NCBI GenBank assembly: GCA_030065985.1
Contig: JASJCM010000004.1
Coordinates: forward strand, 1-64,000
DNA from: Woeseiaceae bacterium
GTDB lineage: Bacteria; Pseudomonadota; Gammaproteobacteria; Steroidobacterales; Woeseiaceae
Length of the DNA: 64,000 nucleotides
Direction of reading: 5' to 3'
In this document: positions 34,414 through 41,960 of the stretch, piece by piece
How positions within the stretch are numbered: the first letter of the stretch is position 1
Layout of the letters: the number at the start of each line of letters is the position of its first letter
Notes under the pieces: model-generated
What the model saw: the letters and a program-made list of their open reading frames with translations, nothing else
The model's database searches: none
Told to the model about the DNA's origin: nothing
Program-made: the position numbers and the translations under genes

Positions 34414-34531
34414 CCGTTGCATTAACAAGGGGTTTCGGCTAGGTTTAGAGCCGATAGTTATAAGACTAACGGACACTTGGCGTGTCCGAGAAAAGACAAT
34501 CTTTCGCAAAAAAGAGAGGGGGAAAATCCAC

Positions 34532-37057
34532 ATGAAGAGAAATTCCGTTTCCTTCGGCGTGATGGCTGCGTTGCTCGCAACTGGCGGGCTGTCGTTCCAG
34601 ACCGCCGTCGCACAGGATGACGGTGCTTCGGGTGAGTTCATTGAAGAGATCGTGACGACCGGCTCGCGCAGCGCCAAGCCGCGCTCGGCCGGGGATTCGC
34701 CAGTTCCTGTTGACGTCATCAGCGCCGATGACTTCACTGCAATGGGCAACACCGCAGACCTGACTGACAACATCAAGGCACTGGTGCCGTCCTACACGGC
34801 CACGCCAGCCACAGGCGACGGCTCGGCCTTCGTTCGGCCGACATCGCTGCGCGGTACTGCGCCGGACCAGACCCTCGTGCTGATTAACGGCAAGCGTCGC
34901 CATCGTTCAGCACTGGTGCAGTTCTTTGCACCCGCGGCCGGCAACGGCGCCCACGGTGTCGACATCGGCATGATCCCGGGCATGGCCATCAAGCGTGTCG
35001 AAGTCCTGCGTGATGGCGCGGCTTCGCAGTACGGCTCCGATGCTATCGCCGGTGTGATGAACTTCATCCTGAAGGACGACGCGGAAGGCGGCAGCGCCAA
35101 AGTACAGTTCGGTGAGTACTTCGACGGCGAGCAGAGCATGCACCTCGGTGCCAACATGGGCATGGCAATCGGCAACAGCGGCTTCATCAACGCCACTATC
35201 GAACATGTCGACAATGACGCGCTGTCACGCGGCATTCAGCGACCCAACGCGCAGGCGCTGATCGACTCCGGTGTGCAGGGCGTGGGTGCGGACGCGCCGT
35301 TCGGCGATGCGCCCCTCGTACAGACCTGGGGCCGCCCGGAGACTGAAGGCACCCGCTTCTTCCTGAACTCCGGCTTCGAGCTCAGCGGCTCCGCCGAGCT
35401 GTATGTCCGGTTCAGTCTCGCCGATACCGACGGTCGCTATCGCTTCTTCTACAGGCCGCCGGATCACTCGACGTTCACAAGCCAGCGCACATTTGGCGAC
35501 GGCTGCCCGGTGTGCGACCCGAATGCCGGTGACCCGGTGTTGGACGATCCGCTTATTCCCAATTCGCAGAGCTTGATCGAGCAGGGCTGGACAGGACTAC
35601 CTGCGGGCTTCACGCCGTTCCTCGACGGCGCCCAGGAAGACTCGAGCTTTGTCGTTGGCGTCAGTGGTGAATTCCAGAGCGGCATGCTCTACGACGTCAG
35701 CTACAGCTACGGCAAGAACGAGCTCGATTATTTCCTGAACAACACGGCGAACCCATCGCTCGGCCCGGGCGACTTTACGTCCCTGCCGCAGATGGACTTC
35801 GACGTTGGCGGCTACGCCCAGGAAGAGAACAACATCAACGCGGACTTCTCGCTGCCGATGAGTGAGAGCATTAACCTCGCATTCGGCTTCGAAGCACGCG
35901 AAGAGACGTTTACGGCGTTCTCGGGCGAACCGAATTCGTATTTCGGTTCCGGTTCGAGCGGCTTCCGCGGCATCGAGCCCAGGAACGCGGGCGCGTTCAA
36001 GCGCGACAACGTTGCGTTTTATGCAGACGTCGAGCATGACGTGTCGGACGCTTTCCTCGTTCAGTATGCGGCTCGCTACGAGAACTTCTCGGACTTTGGC
36101 GGCACGCTGAATGGCAAGATTGCGGCTCGCTACCGTGTATCCGATACCTTCGCCCTGCGCGGCGCAGTCTCGACAGGCTTCCATGCCCCTACGCCGGGAC
36201 AATCGAACGTATCGACGATCATTACGACGTTCGATGGTACGACGGGTCTGCAGGTTGAAGAAGGCCTGTTCCCGGTCAGCGATCCTTCTGCCCAGGCAGC
36301 TGGCGCGAGAACGCTGACGGAAGAAGAGTCGCTCAACGTGAGTGCCGGCTTTGCGCTGGACATTGGTGAGGCCATCTCATTAACAGCGGATATCTACAAG
36401 ATCGAAGTCGACAACCGCATCTACCGTACCGGCAACATTACGGTTCCGCCGCAGCCCGGTGACGACCCGAATCTGCCTGAGCGTTCGCTGTCTTACTACA
36501 CGAATGCGCTTGATGTAGAGCACGAAGGCGTAGACATCGTCGCGACTTCATCGTTCGACCTCGGGTCTACGACGAGCCTCGACCTTGCGCTGGCGTATTC
36601 CTATGGCCAGATCGATGTAACGGGTCAACGCACCTTCGTTGTGGACGGCGACCTGATTCAGCCTGTCAGCGATGCGCTCGTAGAAGACATCGAGAATAAT
36701 TACCCCGAGCACCGCTGGACGCTGACGGGTAATTTCCTGATCGGTGAAGACTTCAACATCATGAGCCGCATCAACTTCTACGGCGAGCACTACGATGAGC
36801 GCGGCACAATTGGTGCCGCGACGGACCCGAGTGCCCAGATCGACGCAATCTACTACGTCGATCTCGAGGCCGGATGGAACGTCAACGAAAACTGGCGCGT
36901 TGTGCTTGGTGGCTCGAACATCTTCGACGAGTATGTCGACGAGATTGGTCCACCAAACGCCAACCGTCTCAGCGTTGGCCTGCAGTATCCGCGCCGCACG
37001 GTTGCGAACTACGAAGGCGGGTCGTGGTACCTGAAGGGAATTTACTCCTGGGACTAA
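34532..37057 (+). CDS. TonB-dependent outer membrane receptor
   Basis: This 841-aa protein has a signal peptide (to about residue 28), a TonB-box-like segment FIEEIVTTGSR, a plug domain (about 55-185; LRGTAPDQTLVLINGKRRHRS would be its core, with KRVEVLRDGAASQYGSDA) and a C-terminal barrel ending with an aromatic-rich strand (GGSWYLKGIYSWD). It should import a substrate too large or scarce for porins, powered by TonB. No FecR-type signalling extension is seen. It is divergent from the regulator and followed by a strong terminator. Confidence 0.94.
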   Translation: MKRNSVSFGVMAALLATGGLSFQTAVAQDDGASGEFIEEIVTTGSRSAKPRSAGDSPVPVDVISADDFTAMGNTADLTDNIKALVPSYTATPATGDGSAFVRPTSLRGTAPDQTLVLINGKRRHRSALVQFFAPAAGNGAHGVDIGMIPGMAIKRVEVLRDGAASQYGSDAIAGVMNFILKDDAEGGSAKVQFGEYFDGEQSMHLGANMGMAIGNSGFINATIEHVDNDALSRGIQRPNAQALIDSGVQGVGADAPFGDAPLVQTWGRPETEGTRFFLNSGFELSGSAELYVRFSLADTDGRYRFFYRPPDHSTFTSQRTFGDGCPVCDPNAGDPVLDDPLIPNSQSLIEQGWTGLPAGFTPFLDGAQEDSSFVVGVSGEFQSGMLYDVSYSYGKNELDYFLNNTANPSLGPGDFTSLPQMDFDVGGYAQEENNINADFSLPMSESINLAFGFEAREETFTAFSGEPNSYFGSGSSGFRGIEPRNAGAFKRDNVAFYADVEHDVSDAFLVQYAARYENFSDFGGTLNGKIAARYRVSDTFALRGAVSTGFHAPTPGQSNVSTIITTFDGTTGLQVEEGLFPVSDPSAQAAGARTLTEEESLNVSAGFALDIGEAISLTADIYKIEVDNRIYRTGNITVPPQPGDDPNLPERSLSYYTNALDVEHEGVDIVATSSFDLGSTTSLDLALAYSYGQIDVTGQRTFVVDGDLIQPVSDALVEDIENNYPEHRWTLTGNFLIGEDFNIMSRINFYGEHYDERGTIGAATDPSAQIDAIYYVDLEAGWNVNENWRVVLGGSNIFDEYVDEIGPPNANRLSVGLQYPRRTVANYEGGSWYLKGIYSWD

Positions 37058-37095
37058 CGATCTCCTCGTAAGCACAACCTGATGTGCAACAAGGA

Positions 37096-37124
37096 AGGCC
37101 GGTCGCAAAACGACCGGCCTTTTT
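37096..37124 (+). terminator. Intrinsic terminator between convergent genes
   Basis: AGGCCGGTCG and CGACCGGCCT form a 10-bp stem with a five-base loop, followed by TTTT. It lies 38 bases after the TonB receptor stop and three bases from the end of the convergent oxidase gene, so it may serve both. Confidence 0.9.
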
Positions 37125-37127
37125 CGT

Positions 37128-38489
37128 TCACAGAAGTCCCTTGCTCGAGGCGCTGCGCAACGCCGACATCAATGACTCGTCGTCATATCGTCCTCTGCTG
37201 AGGGCCTCGGCATAGTCCGGCAGCGCAGAACCGGTTACCCGGGCGGCACAGAGCTTGCCAGCGGCACAGGCCGACATGCTGCCGAATCCCGACAAGGCCG
37301 CAACCATGAACGCGCCGGGCGTTGTCATCGGGCCGATCAACGGCCAATTCTCGTCCGTCATTGTGTAGTAACCGCCGTAATGGGAGTAACGCGTCGGCGG
37401 CTCTCTCACATAAGGCGCAAGTGCCGGCAGGAATGCAGCGGCGCCGCGCATCACAATCTCCGGGAACTGAGGATCCGAAGCGGGCTCGTTCGCGAGATCC
37501 TCTTGCGGGTCGCTGAGCGTCTCGTTGTACGCCCAACCGAGCTTGACCCACCTGCCCTTCGGGCCGCCCTCCGGTCGGCAGTGGGTTCCGCCGGGCAGGC
37601 TGCCAGTCAACCAGGCAAGGTCAGGATCGTCGGCAAGCAGTTCGCGTTCCTCGTCACTCCAGTCGAGCGTCTTCTCGTCGAGGTCGATAGAGAAAGGCAT
37701 ATCCCGATCGATCGCGCCAAGCCGGTCCTCGAACGCGACTTTTTGCTGGAACACGTTGTGAACGGGTAGTTCCTCGCCAAGCATCGCTGCAATGTGGTTG
37801 ACGAATGGGCCGGCTGCATTAACGATGGCCCCTGCCGCCACTGTCGTAACGTCGTTAGCGGCGATGCTCAGGACGAAGCCGTCACGCGGGTCGATCTCCG
37901 TGACCGCGCCGCGCAGAAGTCGACCGCCTTTTGCCCGCACTTGCTCGAGCATCCATGTGCCGAGCTGCTGTCCGCTGATGTCGCCGCCGCGCCGAATATG
38001 AACGACATTCTGTATGTCGGTTGATAGCGCCGGAAAGCGCTCACGTATCGCCTTGCCTTCATGGAACACAATATCGATGCCCGGTTGCAGGGACGCTGTG
38101 AATTCGCCGATGTTGGTGCGGCGCGTTGCGAGCACGTAACCGCCGCGGGTCATGCGAAACACGTCGCCACTGTCGTGCGCAAAGCGATCAAGCTCATCGA
38201 TGCTGTCGTTGGTGAACGCGGTCATCACCGGGTGCGGCCACCAGTTGCGGTAGTTGTCGCCGGACTGGGCGCTCGTGTAACTCATGGGTTGCCGCGGGTC
38301 GATCAGGATGACCGACTCTCGGCGATGCGCGACGGCGAGATAATAAGCGGTCGCGATGCCGGCAATACCGGCACCGATGACCGCTATATCTGCGGTTGCT
38401 TTAGAGATGACGAGCGGTGAGGTAGGCGCGTTCCGAAATGTCGGAGTAGGCCGCCGTCTTCTCGAGATACTCGAAGTACGCCTTGCCAA
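37128..38489 (-). CDS. FAD-dependent amine/amino-acid oxidoreductase (DadA/glycine oxidase type)
   Basis: This DAO-fold flavoenzyme has the dinucleotide-binding motif ADIAVIGAGIAGIATAYYL, a substrate-site region with SGDNYRNWWPHP, and a C-terminal FAD-contact block (GGYYTMTDENWPLIGP, VAALSGFGSMSACAAGK). It would oxidise an amino acid or secondary amine to an imine or keto acid. Conserved sequence begins near position 38408, but no ATG, GTG or TTG lies there: the only usual in-frame start is TTG at 38489, well inside the upstream gene. An ATC at 38406-38408 is where family proteins would start. The true start is unresolved. Confidence 0.82.
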   Translation of the reverse strand: MARRTSSISRRRRPTPTFRNAPTSPLVISKATADIAVIGAGIAGIATAYYLAVAHRRESVILIDPRQPMSYTSAQSGDNYRNWWPHPVMTAFTNDSIDELDRFAHDSGDVFRMTRGGYVLATRRTNIGEFTASLQPGIDIVFHEGKAIRERFPALSTDIQNVVHIRRGGDISGQQLGTWMLEQVRAKGGRLLRGAVTEIDPRDGFVLSIAANDVTTVAAGAIVNAAGPFVNHIAAMLGEELPVHNVFQQKVAFEDRLGAIDRDMPFSIDLDEKTLDWSDEERELLADDPDLAWLTGSLPGGTHCRPEGGPKGRWVKLGWAYNETLSDPQEDLANEPASDPQFPEIVMRGAAAFLPALAPYVREPPTRYSHYGGYYTMTDENWPLIGPMTTPGAFMVAALSGFGSMSACAAGKLCAARVTGSALPDYAEALSRGRYDDESLMSALRSASSKGLL

Positions 38490-39507
38490 TCTTCGCCGAT
38501 GCGGGATCGTTGGCCATGAGCTCAGCGACCACCTCCTCCGTTATCGATTTCAGCAGTGCGACGACCTCGTCAGGGAACGGCCGTATCTCAATATTCGGGT
38601 CCGCCTTGAGCGTGGCGAGTGACATGGCGTTGCCATGAGTGTATTCCGCCGCCATATCGGTTGTCAGCGCCTGGCAGGTGATGCTCACAATTTCCTTCAG
38701 GTCGGGCGGCAGTGAATCCCAGGCGGCTTTGTTGACGATCGTTTCCAGTCCCGGGCCAGGTTCCTGCCACCCTGGGTAGTAGTAGTACTTCGCCGCCTTG
38801 TGCAGACCGAACGATGCGTCATTGTAAGGACCGACCCATTCAGTTGCGTCGATTGCGCCCGTCTGCAGCGCCGTGAAAATTTCAGCACCGGGTAACGTGA
38901 CGGGGGTGCCGCCCGCGCGTCGCAGCACTTCGCCGCCCAGGCCGGGGATGCGCATCTTCAGTCCCTTGATGTCGTCGATTGAGTTGATCTCCTTGTTGAA
39001 CCAGCCACCCATCTGCACGCCGGTGTTGCCGCACGGCAGCGGCACAAGGTCAAACGGCTCGTAGAGTTCGCGATAGAGGTCCATGCCACCGCCGTAGTAG
39101 AGCCAGCCGTTGAGCTCGGTGTTCGTCAACCCGAAAGGGATGGCCGTAAAGAACTGTGCCGCGTCCACCTTGCCCTTGTGGTAATAGGACGCGCCGTGGC
39201 CCATCTCGACGGTGCCACGTGAGACCGCGTCGAACACCTCGAACGGGGGTACCAGTTCGCCGCCCCCGTATACCTTGATCTTCAATCGGCCACCGCTCGC
39301 CGCTTCGACGCGGGTTGCAAGGTTTTCCGGCGCCATGCCGAGACCGGGAAACTTCGGTGGCCAGGACGTGACACAGGACCACTCGAAGGTCTCGCCGCCT
39401 GCCGCGGCGGTACTCGTGCAATCCGCTTGCTCGGACGTGCATGCTGCCAGGCCGGCCGCCGCCGCCAGGCCCCCTACAAACTCTCTTCTTTTCATGATGT
39501 CGTCCAT
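38401..39507 (-). CDS. dctP: TRAP transporter solute-binding protein, TakP-like (DctP family)
   Basis: This 368-aa periplasmic receptor begins with a twin-arginine-like signal (KRREFVGG) that ends in a lipobox (GLAAC, C23), so it may be a Tat-exported lipoprotein. The body matches the TakP group that binds alpha-keto acids: EVFDAVSRGTVEMGHGASYY, QTGAIDATEWVGPYNDASFG and AAKYYYYPGWQEPG. Its permease subunits (dctQM) are encoded 6-8 kb away on the other strand. It lies upstream of, and overlaps, the oxidase reading frame. A second ATG at 39495 is possible. Confidence 0.92.
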   Translation of the reverse strand: MDDIMKRREFVGGLAAAAGLAACTSEQADCTSTAAAGGETFEWSCVTSWPPKFPGLGMAPENLATRVEAASGGRLKIKVYGGGELVPPFEVFDAVSRGTVEMGHGASYYHKGKVDAAQFFTAIPFGLTNTELNGWLYYGGGMDLYRELYEPFDLVPLPCGNTGVQMGGWFNKEINSIDDIKGLKMRIPGLGGEVLRRAGGTPVTLPGAEIFTALQTGAIDATEWVGPYNDASFGLHKAAKYYYYPGWQEPGPGLETIVNKAAWDSLPPDLKEIVSITCQALTTDMAAEYTHGNAMSLATLKADPNIEIRPFPDEVVALLKSITEEVVAELMANDPASAKIGKAYFEYLEKTAAYSDISERAYLTARHL

Positions 39508-39882
39508 GTTGTCGTTATGCGGCTAAGTCTATTGTTCGCTCTGACGCAATGCCAACCGACGATGGTCGAGGTTCCTGGGGTACTGGGCACGAATCGGTGG
39601 GCCCTGATGCGTGTCTTTCAAACCCACTTTTTGTCTATTAATGGCTATTAAGTAGATTATCTTCCCATTCGAAAACGAAAAGAGCCCCTGATTTGGGATC
39701 AGGGGCTCTTTGTTATGCTCCGACAGGCCATTAGCCCCGAAATTTGCCGTCCGTGGCTCTCGAGGTGGGATAAAACCGGATGACGTCTCCCACCCGCCGG
39801 GAAAAACAGTCTCGCACGCAGCCCTCTTTGTGGTGTCATATTATTCTGCGCCTTGCGTCCACTAACGGGGTATCTGGAGAAA
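39508..39882. other. Intergenic region with an orphan terminator
   Basis: This 375-base gap separates the divergent dctP and dtd genes. No protein gene is convincing. It contains a strong 14-bp hairpin (39679-39711) and a second stem (GGTGGGA at 39764-39770 with TCCCACC at 39788-39794). The first half is AT-richer near 39630-39680. A small RNA is possible on either strand. Confidence 0.5.
39679..39711. terminator. Bidirectional terminator-like hairpin without an adjacent gene
   Basis: AAAGAGCCCCTGAT and ATCAGGGGCTCTTT form a perfect 14-bp stem with a five-base loop. Ts follow on both strands, the better run on the minus strand (CTCTTTTCGTTTT). It lies between divergent genes, so no annotated gene ends here. 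Confidence 0.75.
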
Positions 39883-40323
39883 ATGATCGGATTGCTGCAG
39901 CGTGTGACTCATGCCGATGTTGCGGTTGGGGGTGAGACCGTTGGCCGGATCGGGCGGGGTCTTCTGGTGCTGGTCGCCGTGCACCGCGAGGATACCGAGC
40001 AGGATATTGGCCGCCTTGCCGAGCGCCTGCTGACGTACAGGGTCTTTCCGGATGACGAAGGCCGCATGAACCTTAGCGTTCAGGACATCGGCGGCGGGTT
40101 GCTCCTCGTGCCGCAGTTCACACTGACGGCCGATACGAAGAAGGGCACACGGGCGAGCTTTACGAAGGGCGCGCCGCCCGAGATGGCCTCGGACTATTTC
40201 GACCAACTGGCCGATGCCTGCCGGGCGAAGCTGGCGACGGTTGAGACGGGGCGGTTCGGCGCCAATATGCAGGTCAGCCTGACGAATGACGGCCCCGTGA
40301 CGTTCTGGCTCTCAACCCGTTGA
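39883..40323 (+). CDS. dtd: D-aminoacyl-tRNA deacylase
   Basis: This 146-aa enzyme removes D-amino acids (and mischarged glycine) from tRNA. It begins MIGLLQRVTHADVAVGGE. The catalytic-site block reads VPQFTLTADTKKGTRASF, with Thr retained and Pro where E. coli has Ser. The second signature is NDGPVTFWL with the conserved Gly-Pro. The ATG at 39883 with GGAGA upstream gives the usual 145-aa size. It is followed by a large inverted repeat. Confidence 0.95.
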   Translation: MIGLLQRVTHADVAVGGETVGRIGRGLLVLVAVHREDTEQDIGRLAERLLTYRVFPDDEGRMNLSVQDIGGGLLLVPQFTLTADTKKGTRASFTKGAPPEMASDYFDQLADACRAKLATVETGRFGANMQVSLTNDGPVTFWLSTR

Positions 40324-40339
40324 AAAGGCATCGTAAGTT

Positions 40340-40396
40340 CATGTCAGTCACTGTGTCTGACACCGCCCCACCGTGTCAGACACAGTGACTGACATG
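40340..40396. repeat. 24-bp perfect inverted repeat (REP-like)
   Basis: Two arms (40340-40363 and 40373-40396) are exact reverse complements with a nine-base loop. Each arm contains TGTCAGTCAC and GTGTCTGACAC, so each is itself partly palindromic. The TGTCAGTCAC core is shared with 21087-21113. It starts 16 bases after dtd. Confidence 0.85.
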
Positions 40397-40491
40397 GGGT
40401 GTGATGTCTGTCGGGTTTTGTTGCGCCGAGGCGGGTATCATGAACATAATTCGCGCCTTATCTGACGGGGCCCAGCCCCAGGAGAAACTAG

Positions 40492-40725
40492 ATGTTTTCC
40501 AACATTGGTCCGTGGCAGCTGCTGATCATTCTGCTCATCGTGCTGGCCATCTTCGGCACCAAGAAGCTTCGCAATATGGGCTCTGACCTCGGTGGAGCGG
40601 TGAAGGGCTTCCGCTCGGCAATGAATGAAGCCGACGAGACGGCCGAGCAGATCAGTGACTCGTCCAACGACGCTGATTTTGACAATACGCCGGCCGAAGA
40701 GCCCAGCAAAGAGAAAGACGCTTAA
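40492..40725 (+). CDS. tatA: Sec-independent translocase protein TatA
   Basis: This 77-aa protein has one N-terminal helix ([15 protein letters not shown]), the hinge FGTKKLRN, an amphipathic helix ([15 protein letters not shown]) and a loose acidic tail, the standard TatA plan. TatA oligomers form the conduit for folded proteins. The SD AGGAG precedes the ATG. It is first in tatABC. The Tat-like signal on the nearby TRAP binding protein could use this system. Confidence 0.95.
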   Translation: MFSNIGPWQLLIILLIVLAIFGTKKLRNMGSDLGGAVKGFRSAMNEADETAEQISDSSNDADFDNTPAEEPSKEKDA

Positions 40726-40740
40726 GCCGAGGGGCGCAAC

Positions 40741-41067
40741 ATGTCCGGTATCGGCGGTACGGAATTCATCCTGCTATGCCTGATCGGCCTCATGATACTG
40801 GGGCCGGAGCGGCTGCCCAAGGTCGCCCGCAAGCTGGGCGGCTGGGTTGGCAAGGCGCGACAGATGACGCGCACCCTGAAGCGCCAGCTCGAAGAAGAAA
40901 TCGACGCCGAGAAGAATCTCGGTTTTGATCCGTCGGAGCTCAAGAACCTGAGTCCCGAACAGCTTATTACGCCACGCGACGACGACACGTTTTCGCCAAT
41001 GCACGTCGAGGAAGACGACACGACGCCGGCTGCACCGCCGTCGGACAAGACTGAAAAGACCGCGTAA
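40741..41067 (+). CDS. tatB: Sec-independent translocase protein TatB
   Basis: This 108-aa protein has one N-terminal helix (GTEFILLCLIGLMILGPERLP) with the conserved Glu and GPERLP hinge, then an amphipathic helix and a hydrophilic tail. TatB and TatC together bind twin-arginine signal peptides. It lies 15 bases after tatA and overlaps the tatC start by one base (TAATG). Confidence 0.95.
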   Translation: MSGIGGTEFILLCLIGLMILGPERLPKVARKLGGWVGKARQMTRTLKRQLEEEIDAEKNLGFDPSELKNLSPEQLITPRDDDTFSPMHVEEDDTTPAAPPSDKTEKTA

Positions 41068-41837
41068 TGGCCGACGAGCAAAAAGAAGACCTCGGCGAAG
41101 GTACGCTGCTATCTCACCTGATTGAGTTGCGCAGCCGGCTGTTCAAAGTATTCGGCGCCGTATTCCTCGTATTTCTCGCGTTGTTGCCGTTCTCGAAGAT
41201 GATCTTCAACTACGTGGCCGAGCCGCTTGTCAGCGTCGTGCCCAATGGCCAGCTCATCGCGCTGAGCCCGGTGTCTCCGCTCACCGCAACCATTGCGCTA
41301 ACGTTTTATCTGGCATTGTTCATCGCGATGCCTGTCGTCCTTTACCAGATCTGGGCATTCGTTGCGCCGGGCCTGTACAAAAAAGAGAAGCGCTTCGCGA
41401 TACCGCTGTTGGCGACGAGCATCGTGCTGTTCTTCGTTGGCATGGCCTTCGCCTACTACGTCGTCTTCCCACTGATCTTCGGTTTCGTCTCGACGTTCAC
41501 ACCGGATGCCGTGAACTATCAGCCGGACATGACCGAGTACGTCAGCTTCGTCATGATGGTCGTACTCGTCTTTGGTCTCGCGTTCGAAACGCCGATAGCG
41601 ACGGTGCTGCTCGTCATGACAGGTCTGACGACACCCGAAAAGCTCGGCAGTGCCCGCCCGTATGTTTTTCTCGGTGCATTCGTCATCGGCATGCTGCTCA
41701 CGCCACCCGACGTCATCAGCCAGACAATGCTCGCTGTACCCGTTTATCTGCTCTACGAGATGGGTATCTTCATGTCCCGGATTTTCCGCCCGTCTACCGA
41801 GGAATCGACCGAAGAAGCGGCGCCGGCCGACGGCTAA
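41067..41837 (+). CDS. tatC: Sec-independent translocase protein TatC
   Basis: This 256-aa protein has six helices. Conserved TatC features include LLSHLIELRSRLFK at the N-terminus (the signal-binding tip with Glu), LSPVSPL..., YQIWAFVAPGLYKKEKR and FGLAFETPI. It is the receptor for Tat substrates. It overlaps tatB by one base, so tatABC is one operon. Confidence 0.97.
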   Translation: MADEQKEDLGEGTLLSHLIELRSRLFKVFGAVFLVFLALLPFSKMIFNYVAEPLVSVVPNGQLIALSPVSPLTATIALTFYLALFIAMPVVLYQIWAFVAPGLYKKEKRFAIPLLATSIVLFFVGMAFAYYVVFPLIFGFVSTFTPDAVNYQPDMTEYVSFVMMVVLVFGLAFETPIATVLLVMTGLTTPEKLGSARPYVFLGAFVIGMLLTPPDVISQTMLAVPVYLLYEMGIFMSRIFRPSTEESTEEAAPADG

Positions 41838-41960
41838 CATTCTGAAACCAAACATAATTCCAATGGTCCGACTACCTTAATGCCGCGGGATAGTGTTTAA
41901 TTTGTAACCTTTCTCCGCATTAGAATAAGTCGATGGCGTAGCGCGCCTATCGGGGGGACG

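Noticed and set aside
39712-39852. tRNA, 6S RNA or riboswitch upstream of dtd
   Set aside because: Stems can be drawn, but I could not fit a tRNA cloverleaf, a 6S pattern or a known riboswitch consensus; kept only as an unexplained region.
40110-40150. Loss of the catalytic motif in D-aminoacyl-tRNA deacylase
   Set aside because: SQFTL reads PQFTL, but the catalytic Thr and the Gly-Pro motif remain; as I recall this variant occurs in other proteobacteria.
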